64,000 bases of DNA, taken from positions 62,001 through 126,000 of the forward strand of contig NZ_RQIT01000003.1 of NCBI RefSeq assembly GCF_003837805.1, in the 5' to 3' direction. The translations under genes and the position numbers were made by a program. Below, piece by piece: positions 1-9,095 of this stretch; the stretch's first letter is position 1, and the number at the start of each line of letters is the position of its first letter. The stretch is from Bradyrhizobium sp. RP6. Its GTDB lineage: Bacteria > Pseudomonadota > Alphaproteobacteria > Rhizobiales > Xanthobacteraceae. The notes under the pieces are model-generated. The model made no database searches, had not been told where the DNA came from, and saw nothing but the letters and a program-made list of their open reading frames with translations.

Positions 1-291
1 GTTGAGGATATAGGCTTCGGGCGCGCCGAGCAGCGCGGTGAGCAGCGTGGTCAGGATCGCGATGCGGAAGGTCCGCCAGAACATCTCGGCGTAATAGGGA
101 TCGGTCGCGATCTCGTGCCAGTTCTTGAGGATGAAGACCGGCTCGATGCCCTTGTACTGGCCCCAATCGTGGAACGACAGCATCACCGTCATCGCCAGCG
201 GAATCAGCAGCACGCCGACGAACAGCATCAAGGCGGGCGCCGTCAGCGCCCAGGGCGCGCGCGTGCTGCGCTCCTCGACGGCCATGCTCAT
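1..291 (-). CDS. ABC transporter permease, PotB-like (3' part outside window)
   Basis: N-terminal 97 residues of an inner-membrane permease of a spermidine/putrescine-type ABC importer; the gene runs off the left edge. The start ATG overlaps the stop of the upstream ATPase gene (ATGA, 288-291), which fixes the start and shows translational coupling. A short basic N-terminus is followed by a clear membrane segment (residues about 17-37, APALMLFVGVLLIPLAMTVM), then a periplasmic stretch and a second hydrophobic segment near the window edge. Together with the next two genes it forms a binding-protein-dependent importer; a second permease gene would be expected just outside the window. The substrate is inferred from the family of its neighbours only. 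Confidence 0.85.
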   Translation of the reverse strand, partial: MSMAVEERSTRAPWALTAPALMLFVGVLLIPLAMTVMLSFHDWGQYKGIEPVFILKNWHEIATDPYYAEMFWRTFRIAILTTLLTALLGAPEAYILN

Positions 292-1328
292 GCGCCAGCC
301 CTCGCGCGCACGCTCATGTCCGCAGGTTGCCAGGTGAGGCGAACCGCGTCGCCTTCGGCCGGCTGCGCCTTGCCGTCGTTCTGGCGGATCACGATCGCCG
401 GGCCGCATTCGCTGTCGCACTGGAACAGCCAGTGATTACCCTGGAAGATGCGCGTGCTGATCTTTGCGCTGAGCCCTGTATCGCCAAAGCCGATTCTTTC
501 GGGGCGAACGCTGACGGTGACGGGACCGCCAAGCCCGGCCGGCGCCGGTGCGCGCCAGGAGCCGGCCACCAACTGCGTCGGCGCGACGGTCTGGTCGATT
601 GTTCCGGCAAAGTCGTTGGTCTTGCCGAGGAATTGCGAGACGAAGGCCGAGGCCGGCTTCTCATAGGTTTCCTGCGGCGTGCCGATCTGCTCGATCTTGC
701 CCTGGCTCATCACCACGATGCGGTCGGACAGCGACATCGCCTCGTTCTGGTCGTGCGTGACCAGGATCGTGGTGGTGCCGATGGTGCGCTGGATCTGGCG
801 CAGCTCGATCTGCATCTCCTCGCGCAGCTTTGCGTCGAGATTGGACAGCGGCTCGTCGAGCAGCAGCACACTCGGCTTGATCACCAGCGCGCGCGCCAGC
901 GCCACGCGCTGTTGCTGGCCGCCGGACATGCGGCGCGGATGGCGCTCCTCGTAGCCGGCGAGCCCCACCATCGCCAGCGCGGCCCGCACGCGCTCGGCCC
1001 GCTCGCCTCGGGATACGTTGCGCATCTCGAGGCCAAAGGCGACGTTCTCCGCCGCGGTCATATGCGGAAACAGCGCGTAGCTCTGGAACACGATGCCGAG
1101 GCCACGCTTGGCCGGATGAACCGCGGTGAGGTCCTTGCCCTCCAGGCGGATCGCGCCGCGCGTGGGATCGAGGAAGCCCGCGATCATCTGCAATGTCGTG
1201 GTCTTGCCGCAGCCGGACGGGCCGAGGAAGGAGATGAACTCCCCCTTCCCCACAGACAGGCTGAAGTCATCGACCACAGTCTGCGCGCCGAACTGCTTTG
1301 CGACCCGATCGAGCTCGAGATAGGCCAT
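288..1328 (-). CDS. ABC transporter ATP-binding protein, PotA/FbpC type
   Basis: Cytoplasmic ATPase (346 aa) energising a polyamine/iron-type importer. Walker A (GPSGCGKTT), the signature LSGG-type motif (MSGGQQQR), Walker B (VLLLDEPLSNLD) and the switch histidine (LVTHD) are all present, followed by a C-terminal TOBE-like regulatory domain (about residues 240-346), as in PotA. The start is placed at MAYLELD, where the ABC domain begins; the longer frame upstream only reads through the preceding gene in another frame. It lies 23 nt after the binding-protein gene and overlaps the permease by 4 nt, so the three genes are one operon. The substrate is not determined by this subunit. Confidence 0.93.
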   Translation of the reverse strand: MAYLELDRVAKQFGAQTVVDDFSLSVGKGEFISFLGPSGCGKTTTLQMIAGFLDPTRGAIRLEGKDLTAVHPAKRGLGIVFQSYALFPHMTAAENVAFGLEMRNVSRGERAERVRAALAMVGLAGYEERHPRRMSGGQQQRVALARALVIKPSVLLLDEPLSNLDAKLREEMQIELRQIQRTIGTTTILVTHDQNEAMSLSDRIVVMSQGKIEQIGTPQETYEKPASAFVSQFLGKTNDFAGTIDQTVAPTQLVAGSWRAPAPAGLGGPVTVSVRPERIGFGDTGLSAKISTRIFQGNHWLFQCDSECGPAIVIRQNDGKAQPAEGDAVRLTWQPADMSVRARAGA

Positions 1329-1351
1329 GACGCTGTCTCCGCCGCGACCGA

Positions 1352-2386
1352 TCAGCGCTCGACCTCGCGGTTCCAGCGCTTGGTCCACTCCTCGCGCTTG
1401 TCGTTGATGACCGTCCAGTCCGGATTGTAGAGCTTGGCCGCACGCTCGCCGATCGGCGCCATCTTGCCGAGCTCGGGCGGAATCACCAGCGATTTCAGCA
1501 CCGGGCCGTAGCCGTAGTCCTTCAGCAGCACGAGCTGGATCTTTGGATCGAGCAGCATCTTGACGAAGCTCGCTGCGAGCGGCGAGGCGTTGGGCTTGTT
1601 GATCGGACACGCCGTGGTCAGCAGGGTCGCCGCGCCTTCCTTCGGGTACACGAAGTCGACGGGAAAGCCGGTATTGGCAAAGCTCTGCACGCGGCCGGTA
1701 CCCCACACCGCGATCACGGCCTGGCCGGACTGGAACAGCTCGGTCATCTTGCCCGGTGACGGCTCATAGGCCAGCACGTTCGGATTGATCTGCTCCTTGA
1801 AGATCTTGAAGCCGGAATCGACGTTGGTCTCGCCGCCGCCGTTCATCTTCGACAGCATCACCAGTGCTTCGAGGCCGTAGGTGTTGTTGATCGGCGGGAT
1901 CACGAGCTGCTTGGCGTATTTCGTGTCCTTCAGGTCGTTCCACGAAGTCGGCGGCGCCCAGCCCTTCTCCTTGAACACCTTGGTGTTGTACATCAGGCCG
2001 GTCGCGACGATGCCGATCGCGACGGCACGATCGTCCTTGAAGCGCGCTGTATCGTAGAGATCGGCCGGCAGTCCCTCGAGCTTGCCGCAGAAGCCGAGCT
2101 GGATCGCCTGGTACATCGGGCCGTCGTCGACGATGGCGACGTCGATCTGCTGGTTGCCCTTCTGCGCCTGAAGCTTTGCCAGCGTGTCGGTGGAGTTGCC
2201 GGCAACGTACTCGACCTTGACGCCGTTCTCCTTCTCGAAGGCCGGAATCACCTCGTCGCGGATGGTCTTCTCGAACGAGCCGCCATAGCCGGCGACATAA
2301 AGCGTTTTCTGCTGGGCCGAGGCGACCGAGGGGGCGGCAATGAGCGCTGCGATGCTGACCGCAGTCAGAAGGCGAAGAGTCTTCAT
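1352..2386 (-). CDS. ABC transporter substrate-binding protein, polyamine (PotD) type
   Basis: Periplasmic binding protein, 344 aa. A Sec signal peptide (MKTLRLLTAVSIAALIAAPS, cleavage near VASAQQ) precedes an extracellular solute-binding family 1-like fold (LYVAGYGGSFEKTI, later VIAVWGTGR). The start at 2386 is preferred to the longer frame to 2470 because it puts the signal peptide at the N-terminus and has a GGAG Shine-Dalgarno about 9 nt upstream. First gene of an operon with the ATPase and permease, transcribed divergently from a LysR gene, which probably controls it. Ligand spermidine, putrescine or a similar cation is suggested by family only. Confidence 0.9.
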   Translation of the reverse strand: MKTLRLLTAVSIAALIAAPSVASAQQKTLYVAGYGGSFEKTIRDEVIPAFEKENGVKVEYVAGNSTDTLAKLQAQKGNQQIDVAIVDDGPMYQAIQLGFCGKLEGLPADLYDTARFKDDRAVAIGIVATGLMYNTKVFKEKGWAPPTSWNDLKDTKYAKQLVIPPINNTYGLEALVMLSKMNGGGETNVDSGFKIFKEQINPNVLAYEPSPGKMTELFQSGQAVIAVWGTGRVQSFANTGFPVDFVYPKEGAATLLTTACPINKPNASPLAASFVKMLLDPKIQLVLLKDYGYGPVLKSLVIPPELGKMAPIGERAAKLYNPDWTVINDKREEWTKRWNREVER

Positions 2387-2658
2387 ATGGACCGATCTCC
2401 AATACCGGAATGAGGTGACGTGCCGACAAGTCTCCGGCCGAAGCGCCTGCCGCATTTCCTTCCGCGCCATCCTTCTCCCGACCAGGGCTCCGGCCCCTGC
2501 TCGGCGGGTTTAGCGCGATCTGGAGGTTGGAAGTCCTCCAATCTGCCGAAAAAGCGGGCTGTCTCCAGCTCTGATGAAAAAGATCGCAACCTATACTTCC
2601 ATCGTCCAATGAATAATGGCACCCTTTGCATGCTGAAATGTTATGATTGGATCACGGG
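2387..2658. promoter_or_regulatory. Divergent control region, polyamine-type ABC operon / LysR
   Basis: 272 nt between two outward-facing genes. The right half (about 2575-2650) is clearly more AT-rich than the surroundings and is where LysR-type binding and the paired promoters are expected. No operator could be fixed by eye; the inference rests on the divergent layout typical of LysR regulators and their targets. Confidence 0.5.
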
Positions 2659-3579
2659 ATGGCGCGGATCAATTCGCGGCAGGTGGAGGCCTTCCGGGCC
2701 ACGATGCTGACCGGCAGCGTCACCGAGGCGGCGAAGCTGATGGCGGTGACGCAACCCGCGGTCAGCCGGCTGCTGCGCGACTTCCAGGCGCTGCTCAAGA
2801 TGGAGCTGTTCGAGCGGCGCGGCACCGGCCTCGTGCCCACCGCGGCCGCGATGGCGCTCTACACCGAGGTCGAGCGCTCCTTCGTCGGTCTCGAGCGCAT
2901 CACGGCAGCGGCCGAGGAAATCCGCGGCCGCCGCACCGGCTCGCTGCGGATCGCTGCGCTGCCGGCGCTGGCCAACGGCTATCTGCCGCGGCTCGCGGGG
3001 CATTTCTTGATGGAGCGGCCCAATCTCAACCTTGCCTTCTTCGGCGTGATCTCGCCGATCGTGGTCGACTGGGTGCTGAACAACCAATGCGACATCGGTT
3101 TTGCCGAGGTGCCGATCGCGCATTCCGGCCTGCCGAGCCTACGGCTGCCGGGCCTGGCGCGGGTCGCCGTGCTGCCGACCGGTCATCATCTGGCCGAGAA
3201 AGAGGTGCTGGAGCCGCGCGATTTCGAGGGCGAGACCTTCATCTCACTGTCGGCGGGATCGTCGAGCCGGCACCTCGTCGATCAGGTTTTCCATCGTCAC
3301 GATGTCCGTCGCGTGCTCAGAGTCGAGACCACGCTGTCGGAAATCATGTGTGGCATGGTGTCGTCGGGGCTGGGCGTTTCGATCTGCGATCCCTTCACCG
3401 CGCAGGAATTCGCAACGCGCGGCGTCGTCGTGCGGCGCTTCCTGCCGCGCATCGACTTCGAATTCTCCGCGGTCTTTCCTGCACAGCGCAGTCCTTCACC
3501 GGTGGCGCTGGACCTGGTCGAGACCATGCGCAAGGCGCTGGTGGAGTTCGAGGATCAAGGCGCAATAGCGCCAGGCTAG
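2659..3579 (+). CDS. LysR family transcriptional regulator
   Basis: 306 aa DNA-binding regulator. The N-terminal winged helix-turn-helix (about residues 5-65) carries the family pattern with GSVTEAAKLMAVTQPAVSRL as the HTH core; the rest is a LysR effector-binding domain of two periplasmic-binding-protein-like lobes. The start is placed at the ATG of MARINSRQVEAF; an in-frame TTG lies 12 nt upstream. It is divergent from the polyamine-type ABC operon and is the likely local regulator of that operon. It is distinct from, though similar in type to, the second LysR at 11937. Effector unknown. Confidence 0.92.
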   Translation: MARINSRQVEAFRATMLTGSVTEAAKLMAVTQPAVSRLLRDFQALLKMELFERRGTGLVPTAAAMALYTEVERSFVGLERITAAAEEIRGRRTGSLRIAALPALANGYLPRLAGHFLMERPNLNLAFFGVISPIVVDWVLNNQCDIGFAEVPIAHSGLPSLRLPGLARVAVLPTGHHLAEKEVLEPRDFEGETFISLSAGSSSRHLVDQVFHRHDVRRVLRVETTLSEIMCGMVSSGLGVSICDPFTAQEFATRGVVVRRFLPRIDFEFSAVFPAQRSPSPVALDLVETMRKALVEFEDQGAIAPG

Positions 3580-3606
3580 ATCGTTGCACGCCGCGGGTTC
3601 GCTGAA

Positions 3607-3628
3607 CCTCTCCCGCTTGCGGGAGAGG
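3607..3628. terminator. Perfect hairpin between convergent genes
   Basis: A perfect 10-bp inverted repeat with a 2-nt spacer (CCTCTCCCGC / GCGGGAGAGG) lies between the LysR gene and the convergent amidohydrolase gene. It lacks a clear T-tract, so it may be either a bidirectional transcription stop or one arm of the dispersed CTCTCCC palindrome family seen elsewhere in this window. Confidence 0.45.
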
Positions 3629-3673
3629 GAGCGCACCGTCTTCGTGGCATCAATCAAGCGCCCGACGCGACCG

Positions 3674-5047
3674 TCACCCGTTGAACGCAGCCTGCGCCTC
3701 CGGCAGATCCCAGATCTTGCCGATCGCGGCGCTGCCCGCCGCCGTGATCGCCGCCTCATCGGCGCCGAGATAGCGGCCAGCGTCGATCAGCACGCGGCCG
3801 TCGACCATGACCTGATCGATATTGGCGCGGTTGGCGAGCGCGATCAATGCGCGGCGCGGGTCGAACAGCGGCCGAAGATGGGGGTGAGTGAGATCGACAA
3901 CGGTGAGATCGGCGGTGGCGCCCGGCTCGATGCGGCCGAGATCCGGACGCTTGATGACATCGGCGGCGACAGCCGTGTTTGCTTCGATCAGCTCCGGCGA
4001 GTTCGCGACGTCGGGACGCGCCGAGGTGACCTTTGAGATCAGCGACGCCGCATTGAGCTCGCCGAGCAAGTCCATGTTGTAGCCGTCGGTGCCGATCACG
4101 GTGCGCACACCGTGCTCGGCGAAGCGGCTGAACGCCGCGGTGACGCCGGCGCGCGCGAACACGCGCGGGCAGTTCAGCACGGTCATGCCGCGCGCGGCCA
4201 TGAGCTTGAGATCGTCGTCGCTGCTGAACATGCAATGCGCCGCCATGAGGTCGGGCGCCAGCAGGCCGAGCCAGTCCAGATATTGCGCCGGCGTACGGCC
4301 GCCATAGCGCCGACCGATGGTCTCGACCTCGGCGCGGCTCTGCGCCATGTGCGTCGTGATGGGCACGCCGAGCTCGCGCGCCCGCACCGCGCAGGCCTTC
4401 AAGAGATCGGGGCCGCAGGTGTCCGTGGCATGCGGGCTCATCGCAAAGCTGATGCGGCCGTTGCCGCGATCGTTCCAGCGCTGATAGAGCGCATCCCAGG
4501 TCGCCATGTCGGCGGCGCCGTCATCACCCGAATAGTGCACCACGCCGTCCGGGCCTGCTTTGGCGTCGGATGTGGAGAACAGATAGGGCGCGCCGTAGAA
4601 CCGGATGCCCATCTCCTCCGCCGCGTCGAACATTTCCGGAATCGAATTGCGGAACGGCTCCATCACCGTGGTGGCGCCCCCCTTCAGGAGTTGGAGGATG
4701 CCGAGCCGCGCCACCGCCATGCGCTCTTCCGCCGATAACAGATCGGCGCCGCGCTTGGTGAGCGGCAAGAGCACCGTATAGACGATGCTCTGGTTGTTGC
4801 GGCGACCATTGCCATCTTCCGTATGGCTGCGCGCGACCGCTTCGGAGAAGCAGTGATTGTGCAGGTTCAAAAGGCCCGGCAGCACGAAGCGGCCGGGACG
4901 GTCGTAGACCTGATCCGCCTGCGGCTTGTCATGCGTAACCGCGGCGATCTTCCGGCCCTCGACCAGGACCCAATGGTCGCGCAGCACGTGCTGCGCGCCG
5001 TCCCTGCGTGACAGCACATAGCTGCCAAAGATTGCGGTGGTGCTCAT
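3674..5047 (-). CDS. Metal-dependent amidohydrolase (chlorohydrolase/aminohydrolase family)
   Basis: 457 aa cytoplasmic hydrolase of the TrzN/AtzB/guanine-deaminase-like branch of the amidohydrolase superfamily. The metal ligands are visible: an HxH motif (NLHNHCF), a histidine in THMAQ, a histidine in AAHCMF and the aspartate in IGTDGYN. The N-terminal strand domain has the usual LPGLLN lead-in. Such enzymes deaminate or dechlorinate N-heterocycles; the exact substrate cannot be read from sequence. The start ATG overlaps the stop of the upstream binding-protein gene (ATGA at 5044-5047), making it the last gene of the eight-gene operon and suggesting action on the imported compound. Confidence 0.88.
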   Translation of the reverse strand: MSTTAIFGSYVLSRRDGAQHVLRDHWVLVEGRKIAAVTHDKPQADQVYDRPGRFVLPGLLNLHNHCFSEAVARSHTEDGNGRRNNQSIVYTVLLPLTKRGADLLSAEERMAVARLGILQLLKGGATTVMEPFRNSIPEMFDAAEEMGIRFYGAPYLFSTSDAKAGPDGVVHYSGDDGAADMATWDALYQRWNDRGNGRISFAMSPHATDTCGPDLLKACAVRARELGVPITTHMAQSRAEVETIGRRYGGRTPAQYLDWLGLLAPDLMAAHCMFSSDDDLKLMAARGMTVLNCPRVFARAGVTAAFSRFAEHGVRTVIGTDGYNMDLLGELNAASLISKVTSARPDVANSPELIEANTAVAADVIKRPDLGRIEPGATADLTVVDLTHPHLRPLFDPRRALIALANRANIDQVMVDGRVLIDAGRYLGADEAAITAAGSAAIGKIWDLPEAQAAFNG

Positions 5048-6627
5048 GCGGGGCGTACGTTCCAGAACACGGCGGTGCCGTCGAGAATGCCGGTGATGGC
5101 CTTGCGATAGGCGGTCGGCTGCTTGTACAGGCCGATCGGAACATAGGGGATTTCCTCGAACGCCACCGCCTGGATCTCGCGGCAGATGCGCTGCTGCTCG
5201 GCGAGCTCGGAGGCCGCCAGCCATTGGCTGCGCAGCTCGCCCATCTTCGTGCTCGCATACCAGCCGGCGACCTTGCCTTCGCCGCGGATGTTGGTGTTGC
5301 CGGCCGGGTTGAGCCAGTCGATGCCCTGCCAGTTGCCGACCGCCGCGCTCCAGCCGCCCTGCCCGATCGGGTCCTTCTTCAGCTGGCGCTGCAACACGAC
5401 GGCGAAATCGAGCCCGGCATATTCGACGTTCATGCCGGCCTTGCGCAACGAGTCGACCGCGATCTCGCCCAGCGGCTTCTGCGCCAGCGAGTTGGTGGGG
5501 ACGAGCACCACGATCTTCTCGCCGTTATAGCCGGCGGCCTTGAGGTCGGCCTTGACCTTGTCGTAGTTGCGCGGGCCGCGGAAGACGTCGAGACCGACCT
5601 CGCTCGCCATCGGCGTGCCTGGGGCGAAATAGCCGATCGGTGAAACCTGAAAGGCGGGATCGACGCCGGCAACCGCGGTCATGAAGGCGGACTGGTCGAT
5701 CGCCCCCAGCAGCGCGCGGCGGATCGCGGGATTGTCGAACGGCGGCTGCAGATGATTGAGGCGCAGCATGCAGGCATAGCCTCTGGGATCGAGGATGCGC
5801 GTCTCGATGTCTCCGGCGGCCTTGATGACGGGCAACAGGTCATGCGGCGTGGTCTCCTGCCAATCCTGCTCGCCGGTCTGCAGCGCGGCGACGCCGGTGC
5901 CGGCATCGGGCGTCGTGGTCCAGACCACGCGGTCGTAGTGCACGATCTTAGGCCCGGCGGTCCAGTCCGGCTTGCCGTCGGTGCGCGGCTGATAGCGCTC
6001 GAATTTGGCATAGGCATTGCGGGCGCCCTGCACGCGCTCGTCGGCGAGATAGCGGAACGGACCGCTGCCGATCACCTCGGTCAGCGGCTTGAACGGATCC
6101 TGGCTCGCCAGCCGCTCCGGCATCATGAAGCAGGCATTGATCGCGGCCTTGCCGAGCGCCTGCGGCAGCAGCGGGAACGGACGCTTGAGACGAAAACGGA
6201 TGGTACGGTCGTCGGCAGCCAGCAGCTCAGCCGTCGCCTCCAACAACTCGCCGCCAAAGCCGTCGCGCGCGGCCCAGCGGCGGATGCTGGCGACGCAGTC
6301 GCGGGCCAGCACGCGCTCGCCGTCGTGCCAGAACAGACCATCACGAAGCGTGAGGTCCCACTGCAGCTGGTCGCCGGAGATGACATGGCCCGACAGCATT
6401 TGCGGCGAGACTTGGAGCGAGGAGCTCATGCCGTAGAGCGTGTCGTAGACCATGAAGCCGTGGTTTCGCGACACCTGCGCCGTCGAGTAGATGGGATCGA
6501 CGAAAGCGAGGTCGATCACGGGGATGAAGCGCAGCGTGGACTGCGATTCAGCGCGGACGATGCCCGGCAGCGAGAGAGCCGGCACTGTAGCGGCTGCCTT
6601 CAGGAGCGAGCGGCGAGAGATGGGCAT
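5044..6627 (-). CDS. ABC transporter substrate-binding protein, family 5 (peptide/nickel type)
   Basis: 527 aa exported binding protein of the DppA/OppA family. The N-terminus has a twin-arginine signal (SRRSLLKAAA) followed by a hydrophobic segment and a cleavage region near IVRAES. The family 5 pattern is visible (DPIYSTAQVSRN, YDTLYG, LRDGLFWHDG, GSGPFRY). No matching Dpp/Opp permeases are in this operon, which instead carries a polar amino acid system, so it either works with a transporter elsewhere or recruits the local one. Its ATG overlaps the stop of the deacetylase gene by 1 nt (TAATG) and its stop overlaps the amidohydrolase start. Confidence 0.92.
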   Translation of the reverse strand: MPISRRSLLKAAATVPALSLPGIVRAESQSTLRFIPVIDLAFVDPIYSTAQVSRNHGFMVYDTLYGMSSSLQVSPQMLSGHVISGDQLQWDLTLRDGLFWHDGERVLARDCVASIRRWAARDGFGGELLEATAELLAADDRTIRFRLKRPFPLLPQALGKAAINACFMMPERLASQDPFKPLTEVIGSGPFRYLADERVQGARNAYAKFERYQPRTDGKPDWTAGPKIVHYDRVVWTTTPDAGTGVAALQTGEQDWQETTPHDLLPVIKAAGDIETRILDPRGYACMLRLNHLQPPFDNPAIRRALLGAIDQSAFMTAVAGVDPAFQVSPIGYFAPGTPMASEVGLDVFRGPRNYDKVKADLKAAGYNGEKIVVLVPTNSLAQKPLGEIAVDSLRKAGMNVEYAGLDFAVVLQRQLKKDPIGQGGWSAAVGNWQGIDWLNPAGNTNIRGEGKVAGWYASTKMGELRSQWLAASELAEQQRICREIQAVAFEEIPYVPIGLYKQPTAYRKAITGILDGTAVFWNVRPA

Positions 6628-7511
6628 TAGCGGTTACCGGCTTCGTGACGCAGGAAGTTCTCGACGATCTTCTCGCCGGTGGTGACCCAGACGTCCGGGC
6701 ACGATTTTGCGTAGGTCAGGAACTCGCGTAGCAGCCTCAGCCGCATGGGACGGCCGCTGCATTGTGGATGCAGCACCGTCGTCACCATCGCGCCCCAGTC
6801 GCGGACTTCGTTGAGCTCATCCCTCCACAGCGAGAGCACATGCTCCCTGGGGAAGATCGAGCGCGGGCTGAAGCGCGCCGAGAGGCCGTGCATCCAGTCG
6901 TCATAGCTCGCGGTCACCGGCAGCTCGATCGTGCCGGGCTTGCCGTCGGCGAGGCGATGGCGATAGGGCCTGACGTCGTCGCGGAACGAGGAGGTGTAGA
7001 CGATGCCGTGGCGCACCAGCGCGACGCGCAGCTCTTCCGTGAACTCGCCGTAGGGCGCGCGGTAGCCGGTCGGCTTGACGCCGAGCCGGCGCTTCAGCGC
7101 CTCGAAGCCGCGCTCCAGCTCCTCCTCGATCCAGGGATCGCCGGGATCCGGCAGTAGATGATGATAGCCGTGATGGCCGATCTCGTGACCGGCCTTGAGG
7201 ATGGACTCCGCCATCGCCGGATGCGCGTCGACCGACCAACCCGTGACGAAGAACGTCGCCTTGAGGCCGAGTTGGTCGAGCAGCTCCAGCAGCTTCGGCG
7301 TGCCGACGCGCGCCTCATAGCCACCATAGCTCATGGTGATGAGCCGCTGCGCATGACCTGCGTCCTTGCTGGTCCAGGCGCTCTCGGCGTCCACGTCGAA
7401 CGACAGGAACATCGCGGATGTGTACGGCTTCGGCCAGGGATATTCCGGCGCGGGATCCGCGGTGTTGGCCGGAACGAGCGGAATGCTCTGGAGTGCCTTA
7501 CTGTCCAGCAT
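6627..7511 (-). CDS. CE4-family polysaccharide deacetylase / PuuE- or imidase-like hydrolase
   Basis: 294 aa NodB-homology (carbohydrate esterase 4) protein without a signal peptide, so cytoplasmic. Motif 1 is LSFDVDAE and motif 2 is HEIGHHGYHH, supplying the metal-binding Asp and two His; YRAPYGE is motif 3. The absence of an export signal and the operon context (N-carbamoyl hydrolase, amidohydrolase, small-molecule importers) argue against peptidoglycan or chitin as substrate and for a member of the cytosolic branch that includes PuuE allantoinase, HpPgdA-like proteins and cyclic imide hydrolases. It overlaps the upstream binding-protein gene by 14 nt. Family assignment is firm; substrate is inferred. 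Confidence 0.85.
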   Translation of the reverse strand: MLDSKALQSIPLVPANTADPAPEYPWPKPYTSAMFLSFDVDAESAWTSKDAGHAQRLITMSYGGYEARVGTPKLLELLDQLGLKATFFVTGWSVDAHPAMAESILKAGHEIGHHGYHHLLPDPGDPWIEEELERGFEALKRRLGVKPTGYRAPYGEFTEELRVALVRHGIVYTSSFRDDVRPYRHRLADGKPGTIELPVTASYDDWMHGLSARFSPRSIFPREHVLSLWRDELNEVRDWGAMVTTVLHPQCSGRPMRLRLLREFLTYAKSCPDVWVTTGEKIVENFLRHEAGNR

Positions 7512-8313
7512 TGATGGTCGCCTTCTCGATTGCGTTGTCGCTCAATTTCCACTTCGCCAGCAGGGTCTTGTAGGTGCCATCCGCGATCAGCGCGTCGACC
7601 GCCTCCAGCATCGCCTGCTGCAATGCCTTCTCCTTCACCGGCAGAGCAATGCCGGTGAACTGCTGTGCGATGGGCTCGCCCACGGTCGCATAGGTGTTGG
7701 GCTCGAGGTCCATGATGTAGGGCAGCGTCTCGTTGCCCTGGGCGGCGGCATCGATGCGGCCTTGCCTCAGCTGGGTGCGCGCGTCCGCCGAGCCGTCGGT
7801 GCCGACGACCTGGATCGGATTGCTGCCGCAGTTCTTCTCGCTCCACGCCGCGATCTGCGCCGGGAACATGGTGCGGCGGCTGGCGCCGACTTTCTTGCCG
7901 CAGAGCGCCACCGCATCCTTGAACTCGGTCTTGCGCGACGCTTGCACGAAGAACTGCGGACCGCTCCGCAAGTAATCGACGAAGGACGCGACCTCGTGCC
8001 GGCTCGCATAGTCGGTGAAGCCGGACAGGATGGCATCTACCCGCCCGGTCGAGATCGACGGCATGAACTCGGCAAAGCTCGTCTCCTGCCATTCGATCTT
8101 GAGACCGAGCTTGCGGCCGATGGCCTCGCCCAGATCGATATCGAAGCCGGAGAGCGCGTTGGTGGCGGGATCGCGGAATTCCATGGGCGGATAGTTCGGC
8201 ACCAGCGCCACCTTGAGGCTGCCACGCTTGACGATCTCCGCCGGCAGCTCGATCGCCATCGCGGACACGCTCATGGCCCCCAGCAATGCCGCCGCAACCA
8301 AAAGTCTCCTCAT
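7498..8313 (-). CDS. Amino acid ABC transporter substrate-binding protein (paralogue 1)
   Basis: 271 aa periplasmic family 3 solute-binding protein. Signal peptide (RRLLVAAALLGAMSVSAMA) then the family core: VPNYPPMEFRDPATN, GFDIDLGEAIG, and a disulfide-compatible cysteine pair (ALCGKKVG and KNCGSN). It is clearly paralogous to the protein encoded at 9946, with the same architecture and several identical motifs. The ATG at 8313 is taken with GGGGG as Shine-Dalgarno 7 nt upstream; a GTG directly before it would add one residue. It follows the ATPase gene by 17 nt and is translationally close to the CE4 gene downstream. Confidence 0.92.
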   Translation of the reverse strand: MRRLLVAAALLGAMSVSAMAIELPAEIVKRGSLKVALVPNYPPMEFRDPATNALSGFDIDLGEAIGRKLGLKIEWQETSFAEFMPSISTGRVDAILSGFTDYASRHEVASFVDYLRSGPQFFVQASRKTEFKDAVALCGKKVGASRRTMFPAQIAAWSEKNCGSNPIQVVGTDGSADARTQLRQGRIDAAAQGNETLPYIMDLEPNTYATVGEPIAQQFTGIALPVKEKALQQAMLEAVDALIADGTYKTLLAKWKLSDNAIEKATINAGQ

Positions 8314-8330
8314 CACTACGCCCCCAATTT

Positions 8331-9095
8331 TCAGATCACAGCCGAAAGAAATGCCCTGGTGCGCGCCTCGCGCGGCGCGCCCAGAACGTCCGATGCCCGC
8401 CCCTGCTCGACGATCGCGCCCTGGTCCATGTAGACGACGCGGTCGGCGACCTCGCGCGCGAAACCGAGCTCGTGCGTCACCACCATCATGGTCATGCCGC
8501 TCTTCGCCAACTGCTTCATCACCGCGAGCACCTCACCGACGAGCTCGGGATCGAGCGCGCTGGTGGGCTCGTCGAACAGCATCAGCATCGGCTTCATCGC
8601 GAGCGCCCGCGCGATCGCGACGCGCTGCTGCTGCCCGCCGGAGAGCTGCGCGGGATACCAGTCCGCCTTGGCCGCAAGCCCAACGCGACGGAGCAGCTCG
8701 ATCGCCTCCGCGCGCACCTCGTCGGCCTTACGCCCCTGAACCTGGGTCGGGCCCTCGGTGATGTTCTCCAGCGCAGTCTTGTGCGGGAACAGGTTGAAGC
8801 GCTGGAACACCATGCCGGTCTTCAGCCGCTGCCGCGCGATCTCGCCCTCGCTCAAGCGACGGAGCTTGCCGCCCTGCTCGCGCACTCCGAGCAGCTCGCC
8901 ATCGAGCCAGATGCCGCCCGCATCGATCGTGGCGAGCTGGTTGATACAGCGGAGGAGCGTGGTCTTGCCGGAGCCCGAGGCGCCGATCAGGCACATCACC
9001 TCGCCGGGCCAGACGTCGAGCGAGACGCTTTTGAGAGCCTGGAACTCGCCAAAGTTCTTGCTGACGGAGCGGATCGCGACGAGGGGTTTTGTCAT
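8331..9095 (-). CDS. Amino acid ABC transporter ATP-binding protein (GlnQ/HisP type)
   Basis: 254 aa ATPase of a polar amino acid uptake system. Walker A (GASGSGKTT), signature [15 protein letters not shown], Walker B ([14 protein letters not shown]) and the H-loop ([15 protein letters not shown]) are intact and in family-typical spacing. Its start overlaps the stop of the permease gene (ATGA, 9092-9095). With one permease gene and two binding proteins in the same operon, it presumably drives a homodimeric permease. Confidence 0.95.
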   Translation of the reverse strand: MTKPLVAIRSVSKNFGEFQALKSVSLDVWPGEVMCLIGASGSGKTTLLRCINQLATIDAGGIWLDGELLGVREQGGKLRRLSEGEIARQRLKTGMVFQRFNLFPHKTALENITEGPTQVQGRKADEVRAEAIELLRRVGLAAKADWYPAQLSGGQQQRVAIARALAMKPMLMLFDEPTSALDPELVGEVLAVMKQLAKSGMTMMVVTHELGFAREVADRVVYMDQGAIVEQGRASDVLGAPREARTRAFLSAVI